From: Pseudomonadota bacterium
Lineage (GTDB): Bacteria; Pseudomonadota; Alphaproteobacteria; Parvibaculales; Parvibaculaceae
Direction: 5' to 3'
Assembly (NCBI GenBank): GCA_021780275.1
Contig: JAJXZC010000024.1
Coordinates: forward strand, 1 to 8,971
DNA: 8,971 nucleotides
The notes under the pieces are model-generated. The model was given only the letters and a program-made list of their open reading frames with translations. It did no database searches and had not been told where the DNA came from. This document shows, piece by piece, positions 1 through 5,798 of this stretch. A program made the translations under genes and the position numbers. The stretch's first letter is position 1. Each line of letters starts with the position of its first letter.

Positions 1-523
<523 letters not shown>

Positions 524-547
524 GCCGTCGAGCCGATCGAGAAATGC

Positions 548-580
548 AAGAGGCGCCCCACGGGGCGCCTCTTTTCTTTT
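548..580 (+). terminator. Rho-independent terminator of gltA, possibly shared with lpxB
   Basis: Bases 548-559 and 562-573 form a perfect 12-bp GC-rich inverted repeat; the tight 2-nt centre would open to a loop of about 4 nt. On the plus strand the stem runs into a T-rich tract (572-580, interrupted by one C), which is the classic form of an intrinsic terminator for gltA. On the minus strand the same stem follows the lpxB stop by about a dozen bases, but its downstream side reads GCATTTC, a poor U-tract, so termination of the lpx transcript here would be weaker or need help. The element lies between two convergent genes. Confidence 0.9.
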
Positions 581-584
581 GAGC

Positions 585-1766
585 TTATCTGAGCCGCGGC
601 GGCAGCATTTCCAGAACCGCCCGCGCTGCCCGAAGGCTTGGCCTGTCGCCGCCGACCCCCATGATCTCCCTGAGCTCGTCCAGATCAGCCAGCGCCTGCT
701 TGCGCGCAGGCGTCTCGCGCAGAAGCGGCTTCAGCGCATCTGCAAGCGCAGCGGGCTTCGCCGCAAATTGCAGGAACTCCCGCACGGAGGGCCGGTCGAG
801 GATGAGATTGACGACGACGACCGACGGCACCTTGAGCAGGCCGGAGACGACCCAGGCAGCGATGGGGTCGATCTTGTAGGCGATCACCATCGGCACACGG
901 GCAAGACCGAGCTCAAGCGAGACGGTGCCCGACGCGGCCAGCGCAGCGGTGGCCGCATCGAAGGCCGCTCGCTTCTCGTCCTCGCCTTCAATCAACTCGA
1001 CGGGAACCGTCCAGCTCTTCACGCCTTCTTCCACCAAATCGCGGACATGCGGCACGGTCGGCAGAACGAACTTTATTCCGGGAATGTCTCGCGCGAGCAG
1101 CGCGGCCGTCGCGCCGAAATCGGCAATCAGGCGCTTCACTTCATTGGTGCGGCTGCCGGGAAGGATCAGCAGTATCGGCTGGTCGGGTGCGAGCCCGCGC
1201 GCCTTGCGGAACGCCTCGCCACTGCCCGCTGCCGGCAAGCGCTCAATGGCCGGATGGCCGACATAGACGCAATCGAGATTGGCTTCCGCGCGGAAAAAAT
1301 CCGGCTCGAACGGAAGCAGCGCCAGCACACGCTTCACATATTTCGCCATGCCGCGTGCGCGGCCGCGCCGCCAGGCCCAGACGCTCGGCGAGACATAATT
1401 CGCAATCGGAATATCCGGCGCGCGCTTCGCAACGCGCTTCGCCACCATATGCGTGAAATCCGGGCTGTCGATAATGACCAGCACGTCGGGACGCTCGCGC
1501 ACCGCGAAATCCGCCGTCTCCCGCATGCGCCTCAGAATGAGCGGCAAGCGCGGAATGACCTCGCGCGGCCCCATGACGGAGGTGTCGGACATCGGGAAAA
1601 TGGAGGCGAGGCCCTGAGCGATCATCTTAGGCCCACCAGCGCCCGTGATGCGCACCGCGCCGTGGGTCAGCTCCTTCAGGGCTTCCATCAACTCGCCGCC
1701 AAGCGCATCGCCGGAGGGCTCGCCCGCGACGAGCATGATATGGGGAATGCTCACGTCGTCCTTCAT
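585..1766 (-). CDS. lpxB: Lipid-A-disaccharide synthase
   Basis: LpxB is a GT19-family glycosyltransferase at the cytoplasmic face of the inner membrane. It joins 2,3-diacylglucosamine-1-phosphate (lipid X) to UDP-2,3-diacylglucosamine, giving the tetra-acylated lipid A disaccharide and UDP. At 393 residues it has the usual family length. Visible family motifs, in order, are AGEPSGD (residues 14-20), IIDSPDF (about 98-104, with the aspartate equivalent to the one essential in studied LpxB enzymes), YVSPSVWAWRRGR (124-136), LLPFEPDFF (150-158), ILPGSR (201-206), ASGTVSLE (278-285) and VNLILDRPSVREFLQ (319-333). The start is the ATG that overlaps the stop of lpxI in ATGA. No Shine-Dalgarno sequence precedes it, which argues for translational coupling to lpxI. 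It is the last gene of the minus-strand run and consumes the LpxI product directly. Confidence 0.97.
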   Translation of the reverse strand: MKDDVSIPHIMLVAGEPSGDALGGELMEALKELTHGAVRITGAGGPKMIAQGLASIFPMSDTSVMGPREVIPRLPLILRRMRETADFAVRERPDVLVIIDSPDFTHMVAKRVAKRAPDIPIANYVSPSVWAWRRGRARGMAKYVKRVLALLPFEPDFFRAEANLDCVYVGHPAIERLPAAGSGEAFRKARGLAPDQPILLILPGSRTNEVKRLIADFGATAALLARDIPGIKFVLPTVPHVRDLVEEGVKSWTVPVELIEGEDEKRAAFDAATAALAASGTVSLELGLARVPMVIAYKIDPIAAWVVSGLLKVPSVVVVNLILDRPSVREFLQFAAKPAALADALKPLLRETPARKQALADLDELREIMGVGGDRPSLRAARAVLEMLPPRLR

Positions 1767-2638
1767 GGCCGCGCGCCCAGTGTCCGCGTATGCGGGAAAC
1801 CCAGCACGAAGAGGCCGAGCTCATCGGCCTTGCGCGCCACGCCCTCTGCATCCGCCACAATGGCCCCGCCCGCCTCGACCGCGATGCCCGCAAGCCCGGC
1901 GGCAGCGGCGCGTTCAACCGTCCGCACACCGATGGTCGGCAAATCGACGCGCCGCTCCTGTGCCGGCTTTGGCAGCTTGACCAGCACGCCGTCGCGCGCG
2001 GTCTCAGAGCCGCGACCTTCCCGCGGCATGGCGGCAACCCGGCCCAGCATCGCATCCGTTCCTTTTATGTCTTCGAGCGCAAGCACATTGCCGCGACAGA
2101 CGACGGCGCCTTGCCCGATATCGAGCGCCCCGATTTTGCGAGCGGCGGCAATTGCAGCGTCTATATCGGCTTCCTGCGACGCGGTTGGGGCAGCCTTGCT
2201 CAACAGACCCATGGAAGCAAGCAGGCTCGGCAAAATGGTTTCCGCGCCGACGACGCGAATGCCGTTTTCCTCCAGGAACTCCACAACGCCGCGCAAGAGC
2301 GCGTCATCGCCCGTCTTCATTCGCTTGATGAAGCGTGGCAGGAGAAGCAGCCCACGAAAATCCGGCACAATGTCGCGAAGCGTCGGCCGCGTCATCGGAC
2401 CGATGATGACAACATCCTCGCAACCATTCTGTTTAAAGAGCTTGAGGAAGCGCCCCATGGCGCCGACACGCACCCACCCATGCGGATAGCGCTCAATGTC
2501 GGGGCCAGCCGCGCCCTTGACGCCGACGATGAAGACCTCGCGCCCCGCTGCCCGGGCCGCATCGGCGACCGCGAGCGGCAATGGGCCGCCGCCGGCAGCG
2601 ATGCCGAGTTTGCGCGGTTTGTTGGCGGACGAGCTCAT
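1763..2638 (-). CDS. lpxI: UDP-2,3-diacylglucosamine diphosphatase LpxI (DUF1009)
   Basis: LpxI hydrolyses UDP-2,3-diacylglucosamine to lipid X and UMP in the Raetz pathway. It is the alphaproteobacterial, evolutionarily unrelated replacement for LpxH. The 291-residue product shows the family's N-terminal LGIAAGGGPLPL (11-22), the VVIIGPMTRP segment (76-85), KTGDDALLRGVV (108-119), the GQGAVVCRGNVLALEDIKGTD region (about 175-195) and the C-terminal KPAQERRVDLPTIGV (224-238). The aspartate at 232 in DLPTIG is probably the counterpart of the catalytic aspartate reported for the Caulobacter enzyme; this alignment is from memory. The start is supported by GAGG (2650-2647) eight bases upstream of the ATG. 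There are 24 nt to the upstream lpxA and a 4-nt ATGA overlap with lpxB, which uses its product. No LpxH-type metallophosphoesterase is present in the window. Confidence 0.95.
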   Translation of the reverse strand: MSSSANKPRKLGIAAGGGPLPLAVADAARAAGREVFIVGVKGAAGPDIERYPHGWVRVGAMGRFLKLFKQNGCEDVVIIGPMTRPTLRDIVPDFRGLLLLPRFIKRMKTGDDALLRGVVEFLEENGIRVVGAETILPSLLASMGLLSKAAPTASQEADIDAAIAAARKIGALDIGQGAVVCRGNVLALEDIKGTDAMLGRVAAMPREGRGSETARDGVLVKLPKPAQERRVDLPTIGVRTVERAAAAGLAGIAVEAGGAIVADAEGVARKADELGLFVLGFPHTRTLGARP

Positions 2639-2662
2639 GCCGCTAGCCTCAGCGAAACCCCG

Positions 2663-3451
2663 TCAATGGCGTGGCAGGCAGAGCGGACGGTCGGCATCCG
2701 CCTGGATGAAGTTCACGATGTCCATCACGTCCGCATTGCCTGCAAACCGCTCCGCGACCGCCGCGACGCGATCTCGCAGCGCGCCTTCCTGACCGAAGAT
2801 CTGGCCGAAGGCATCGCGCATCGCAGTGATCTGCTCGCGCGAGAAGCCGCGGCGCTTGAGACCGACCAGATTGAGACCCATGAGATGGGCACGATTTCCA
2901 ACAACGAGACCGAAGGGAATGATGTCGCTCTCGACCGCGCTCGCGCCACCGATGAAGGCATGCTTTCCGATGCGCACGAACTGGTGCACAGCGGAACCGC
3001 CGCCAAAGATCACATAGTCCGCAACGCGGCAATGACCCGCGAGCAGCGTCGTATTCGACAGGATGACGTGATCGCCGATGATGCAGTCATGACCGACATG
3101 GGCGCTGGCAAGGAACGTATTGTTACTGCCGATGCGGGTCACCATGCCGCCGCCCTCGGTGCCGGCATTCATCGTCACATATTCGCGGATGAGATTGTCC
3201 GTACCCACCTCAAGCGTGCTCGGCTCGCCATGATATTTGAGATCCTGCGGCGGCTGGCCGATCGAGGCGAAAGGATAAATCTGCGTCCGCGCGCCAATGG
3301 TCGTGCGCCCGACAATGACGACGTGCGAATGCAGAACGACATCCGCGCCAAGCTTCACGTCGGGTCCAATGATGCTGTAGGGCCCGACCTTCACGCTGGG
3401 GTCGAGTTCAGCCTTGGGGTCGACGATGGCAGTCGGATGAATATTCGTCAT
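2663..3451 (-). CDS. lpxA: Acyl-[acyl-carrier-protein]--UDP-N-acetylglucosamine O-acyltransferase
   Basis: LpxA performs the first step of lipid A synthesis in the cytoplasm, moving an (R)-3-hydroxyacyl chain from ACP to the 3-OH of UDP-GlcNAc. The length, 262 residues, is the same as for the E. coli enzyme. Residues 1 to about 190 are left-handed beta-helix hexapeptide repeats ([16 protein letters not shown] and onwards), and the rest is the C-terminal helical domain beginning at [12 protein letters not shown] (197-208). The catalytic histidine is H121 in AHVGHDC, matching E. coli H125. H118 and the HQF motif at 156-158 are also conserved. G169 aligns with E. coli G173, the residue that sets acyl-chain length. 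The ATG overlaps the fabZ stop (ATGA). The upstream CAGG is poorly placed as a ribosome site, so translation probably depends on fabZ. Confidence 0.97.
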   Translation of the reverse strand: MTNIHPTAIVDPKAELDPSVKVGPYSIIGPDVKLGADVVLHSHVVIVGRTTIGARTQIYPFASIGQPPQDLKYHGEPSTLEVGTDNLIREYVTMNAGTEGGGMVTRIGSNNTFLASAHVGHDCIIGDHVILSNTTLLAGHCRVADYVIFGGGSAVHQFVRIGKHAFIGGASAVESDIIPFGLVVGNRAHLMGLNLVGLKRRGFSREQITAMRDAFGQIFGQEGALRDRVAAVAERFAGNADVMDIVNFIQADADRPLCLPRH

Positions 3452-3930
3452 GCTTTCGATGCCTGATCGACGATCATTGCGCTGTATTCGGCCTCCGCGA
3501 CGAGCGCTCCATCGACCTTCGCCACGCCGCTGAACTTCCAGACCGGGCCGCGGCTATGAATCTTGGTGACATGAATATGCAGCACGTCGCCCGGCTGCAC
3601 TGGCTTGCGGAAACGCGCGCGCTCGATCGTCATGAAATAGACGATCTTGCCTGCGGCATCGGCGCCAAGCCCGCTCAGCACCAGCGCACCGGCCGTCTGC
3701 GCCATGGCCTCGACAATCAGAACGCCGGGCATCACCGGATGGCCGGGAAAGTGCCCCTGAAAGAAGGGCTCATTGGCCGAGACATTCTTGATCCCGATCG
3801 CCGACTCGCTGCCCCTCATCTCGATGATCTTGTCGATCATCAGCATGGGATAGCGGTGCGGGAGAAGCTCCATCACCCGCTTGATATCCGCGCTGCCGAG
3901 AACTTCCGTTACCGCTTCCGCGTCGCTCAT
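3448..3930 (-). CDS. fabZ: 3-hydroxyacyl-[acyl-carrier-protein] dehydratase FabZ
   Basis: FabZ dehydrates (3R)-hydroxyacyl-ACP to trans-2-enoyl-ACP in type II fatty acid elongation, as a hot-dog-fold oligomer in the cytoplasm. The 160-residue protein carries [12 protein letters not shown] (22-33), then [14 protein letters not shown] (56-69) with the catalytic histidine H60, and VLIVEAMAQ (70-78) with the catalytic glutamate E74, in the spacing found in E. coli FabZ (H54, E68). The segment [13 protein letters not shown] is also typical. The start is preceded by GAGGGA with 8-nt spacing, a good ribosome site. A 2-codon ATG-AGA-TAA lies between that site and the fabZ ATG and overlaps it. Its neighbours LpxD and LpxA draw on the same hydroxyacyl-ACP pool, so co-expression can balance phospholipid against lipid A synthesis (established for E. 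coli; inferred here). Confidence 0.97.
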   Translation of the reverse strand: MSDAEAVTEVLGSADIKRVMELLPHRYPMLMIDKIIEMRGSESAIGIKNVSANEPFFQGHFPGHPVMPGVLIVEAMAQTAGALVLSGLGADAAGKIVYFMTIERARFRKPVQPGDVLHIHVTKIHSRGPVWKFSGVAKVDGALVAEAEYSAMIVDQASKA

Positions 3931-3975
3931 TATCTCATTCCCTCTCGCACGGCTCGCGCCGCTTATCCTTCGTCT

Positions 3976-5043
3976 CTAACTTGCGTCATCCGCCGGCTCG
4001 TCCGGCTTCCGGCGCTTGCCGAGGTTCTTGATCGCCACCAGTTCGCGCTGCCATTCGCGAATGGGCCTCGCCGGTACGCCACCATATTGGCGGCCCGCCG
4101 GCACATCGTGAATGACCGCGCTTCGCGCCGCGATCTGGACACCTGAGTTGATCGTCAGATGCCCGGTCACACCAACCTGCGCCGCGAGCACCACGAAATC
4201 GCCGAGCTTCGTGCTGCCGGACACGCCCGTCTGCGAGACGATCACGCAACCACGCCCCATCTGCACGTTGTGTCCGATCTGCACGAGATTATCAATCTTG
4301 GTCCCCTCGCCGATCACCGTATCCGGGCCCGCGCCGCGGTCCACAGTGGTGTTCGCGCCAATCTCGACATCGTCCTGGATGACGACGCGACCGAGCTGCG
4401 GCACCTTTTCATGGCGCGGGAGCCCCATGGCGAAGCCAAAGCCGTCCTGACCGATGGCGACGCCGGGATGCAACATCACGCGGTCGCCGATATGGGCGTG
4501 ACTGATCGTGACATTGGGGCCAATGAAACAATTGCGCCCGATGGTGCACCCCTTCGACACCACCGCATTGGCGCCAATGACGGTGCCGCTGCCGATCTCG
4601 ACATGCGCGCCAATTACGGCGCCGGGCTCGATGGTGGCGTCGGCGCCGATGCTCGCGCTCGGATGAACGACGGCGCGAGGATGAACGGCGCCGGGCTCGC
4701 CATAAGTGTCCGCGCCCCGCGCCTCGTCGGGATAGAAGAGCTGGCTCGCCAGCGCATAGGCGCGGTAAGGCTCCTTGGTCACCAGCAACGCAAGGCCCGC
4801 CGGCGCGCGTCCAACGAAACGCGGATGAACGAGGCAGGCGCCCGCCGCCGTTGCGGCAAAGGCGTCTGCATATTTGGGATTGTCGAGGAAGCTCAGATCC
4901 GTGGGACCTGCGGCGTCGAGCGAAGCCATGTCCTCGATCCGACGCGCCGCGTCGGCGTTAGGGCCAAGCTCCGCTCCTACGCGCGTGGCGATCTCGCCAA
5001 GTGCGAACGGTCCTTTATTCGCAAAGAAACGAGTATCCGCCAT
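3976..5043 (-). CDS. lpxD: UDP-3-O-(3-hydroxyacyl)glucosamine N-acyltransferase
   Basis: LpxD adds the second (R)-3-hydroxyacyl chain, on the 2-amine of UDP-3-O-acylglucosamine, in the third step of lipid A synthesis. From the start chosen here it has 355 residues. The N-terminal uridine-binding domain includes [13 protein letters not shown], whose F52 and Y58 correspond to uracil-stacking F43 and Y49 of E. coli. A long left-handed beta-helix of hexapeptide repeats follows (about 115-320), then a basic C-terminal tail. The catalytic histidine is H258 in VQIGHNV (E. coli H239). An in-frame ATG at 5064 would add seven residues (MAGHVVT). I prefer the ATG at 5043 because MADxRFF looks like the natural N-terminus and the 5064 ATG is embedded in a stable hairpin. 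Neither start has a convincing ribosome site. It lies 47 nt after skp and 45 nt before fabZ. The stop is TAG. Confidence 0.93.
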   Translation of the reverse strand: MADTRFFANKGPFALGEIATRVGAELGPNADAARRIEDMASLDAAGPTDLSFLDNPKYADAFAATAAGACLVHPRFVGRAPAGLALLVTKEPYRAYALASQLFYPDEARGADTYGEPGAVHPRAVVHPSASIGADATIEPGAVIGAHVEIGSGTVIGANAVVSKGCTIGRNCFIGPNVTISHAHIGDRVMLHPGVAIGQDGFGFAMGLPRHEKVPQLGRVVIQDDVEIGANTTVDRGAGPDTVIGEGTKIDNLVQIGHNVQMGRGCVIVSQTGVSGSTKLGDFVVLAAQVGVTGHLTINSGVQIAARSAVIHDVPAGRQYGGVPARPIREWQRELVAIKNLGKRRKPDEPADDAS

Positions 5044-5054
5044 TGTCACCACAT

Positions 5055-5076
5055 GCCCCGCCATTTGAGGCGGGGC
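5055..5076 (-). promoter_or_regulatory. GC-rich hairpin in the skp-lpxD gap, at the lpxD start
   Basis: Bases 5055-5062 and 5069-5076 are a perfect 8-bp inverted repeat (GCCCCGCC/GGCGGGGC) with a 6-nt loop. In the minus-strand transcript it lies 14 nt after the skp stop and 11 nt before the preferred lpxD start, and the loop and right arm contain the alternative ATG at 5064. No U-tract follows on the minus strand, so it does not look like a terminator for skp. A role in mRNA 3'-end protection of skp, or in limiting lpxD translation, is inference. On the plus strand the stem is followed by CTTTCT, but no plus-strand gene leads into it. Confidence 0.55.
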
Positions 5077-5090
5077 CTTTCTCCACTGGA

Positions 5091-5681
5091 TTACTGCGCA
5101 GCCTTCTTCGCGTCCGCCGCCGAGATCGGCTTCACGTCGATCTTGGTGATCTTGGCATCGAGCGCCTTCAGCACTTCCGCGGTCACGTCGAGATCGACGC
5201 CGCCGGCGAGCACGACCGATTGGTCGAGAAGCAACGTCGCGCCATTCTTCTTCATCACCTCAGCGAAGATCGGGCGAATAGCGGCTTCGACGTCGGTACG
5301 CGCCTTGTTAACGCCCAGCTGAAGCGCATCGCCCTTCGCACGCATCTTCTCCTGGCGATCGGCTTCTTTCTTTTCGAGCGCCGCAACTTTCTTCTTGAAG
5401 TCGTCGGCGCTGAGAATCGAACGCTGATCGGAAAGCTTCTTGGCCTCGGCCTGGAGCGCTTCCGAGCCCTTCTTGTCTTCCGCCTGAAGCTTCTTCGCCT
5501 GATCCTGAAGCTGGGCGCGAATGCTCTGGCCGACCTTGGACTCATTGAAAATCTGCTGCGTATTGACGATCAGGATGACCGCCGGATTTGCAGCCGACGC
5601 GGCGGGAACGGTCGCCGCGGTTGCGATGGAAACAAACGCCAAGGCCGCAAGCACACGCTTGGCAAAACGATGGAACTTCAT
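5091..5681 (-). CDS. skp: Periplasmic OmpH/Skp-family chaperone
   Basis: This is a 196-residue exported protein of the Skp/OmpH family, a periplasmic holdase that forms a trimeric 'jellyfish' around unfolded outer-membrane proteins and hands them to the BAM complex. Residues 1-30 form a clear Sec signal peptide: basic MKFHRFAKR, a hydrophobic core, then AASA cleaved before ANPA. The mature N-terminus ([18 protein letters not shown]) matches the family's first strand and helix. Residues about 50-130 are highly charged, Lys/Glu/Gln-rich and probably form the coiled-coil tentacles. [18 protein letters not shown] (150-167) is the conserved C-terminal body segment, and a short Lys/Ala-rich tail follows. 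It is somewhat longer than E. coli Skp (161 residues), as is common in alphaproteobacteria. The ribosome site is weak (AAGGG 11 nt upstream). It follows bamA, its functional partner, after a 117-nt gap with a hairpin terminator. Confidence 0.92.
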   Translation of the reverse strand: MKFHRFAKRVLAALAFVSIATAATVPAASAANPAVILIVNTQQIFNESKVGQSIRAQLQDQAKKLQAEDKKGSEALQAEAKKLSDQRSILSADDFKKKVAALEKKEADRQEKMRAKGDALQLGVNKARTDVEAAIRPIFAEVMKKNGATLLLDQSVVLAGGVDLDVTAEVLKALDAKITKIDVKPISAADAKKAAQ

Positions 5682-5724
5682 GGTCCGGAATACCCTTTTG
5701 AAATCCTGGGACGAAGGCTGTTGG

Positions 5725-5745
5725 AAGCCGGTTTTACCCGGCCTT
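5725..5745 (-). promoter_or_regulatory. Small hairpin in the skp leader
   Basis: Between the bamA terminator and the skp start, bases 5725-5731 (AAGCCGG) pair with 5738-5745 (CCGGCCTT), giving seven base pairs with one bulged C. The 6-nt loop is TTTTAC on the plus strand. It is the only other structured element in the 70 nt of skp leader left after the terminator. I cannot identify -35/-10 promoter boxes here with any confidence. If skp has its own transcription start, it should lie in this stretch. Confidence 0.35.
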
Positions 5746-5751
5746 GGTTTT

Positions 5752-5786
5752 AAAAGGCGCGGTCCCGATACCCATCGAGACCGCGC
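5752..5786 (-). terminator. Intrinsic-terminator-like hairpin after bamA
   Basis: Starting 12 nt after the bamA stop, the minus-strand transcript can form a 13-bp stem from bases 5786-5774 with 5769-5757, closed by the 4-nt loop GGGU. Twelve pairs are Watson-Crick and one (5765/5778) is G-U in the minus-strand RNA; the same position would be a C-A mismatch in plus-strand RNA, which fits a structure kept for the minus-strand transcript. The stem is followed by CUUUUAAAA, so the U-tract is short and termination may be partial. It would separate rseP-bamA from skp-lpxD-fabZ-lpxA-lpxI-lpxB, or lower expression of the latter. Confidence 0.75.
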
Positions 5787-5798
5787 TCCTGACTAGCA

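Noticed and set aside
579..2489. A 636-codon open frame on the plus strand
   Set aside because: It is fully antisense to lpxB and lpxI, which carry unmistakable family motifs. Its translation is Arg/Ala/Ser/Pro-rich with no recognisable domain, as expected of a shadow frame in GC-rich DNA.
1790..3466. A 558-codon open frame on the plus strand
   Set aside because: It is antisense to lpxI and lpxA, has low-complexity composition rich in Arg, Asp and His, and has no domain.
3976..5043. Possible repeat array from periodic sequence in lpxD and lpxA
   Set aside because: The periodicity is that of hexapeptide codons in the left-handed beta-helix, with no DNA-level repeat units or spacers.
4159..5322. 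A 387-codon open frame on the plus strand
   Set aside because: It is antisense to lpxD and the end of skp. The regular pattern comes from the hexapeptide repeats read backwards.
5001..5753. A 250-codon plus-strand frame with leucine-rich stretches that could suggest a membrane protein
   Set aside because: The leucine runs are the reverse complement of the Lys/Glu/Gln codons of the Skp coiled coil. No ribosome site or promoter is evident.
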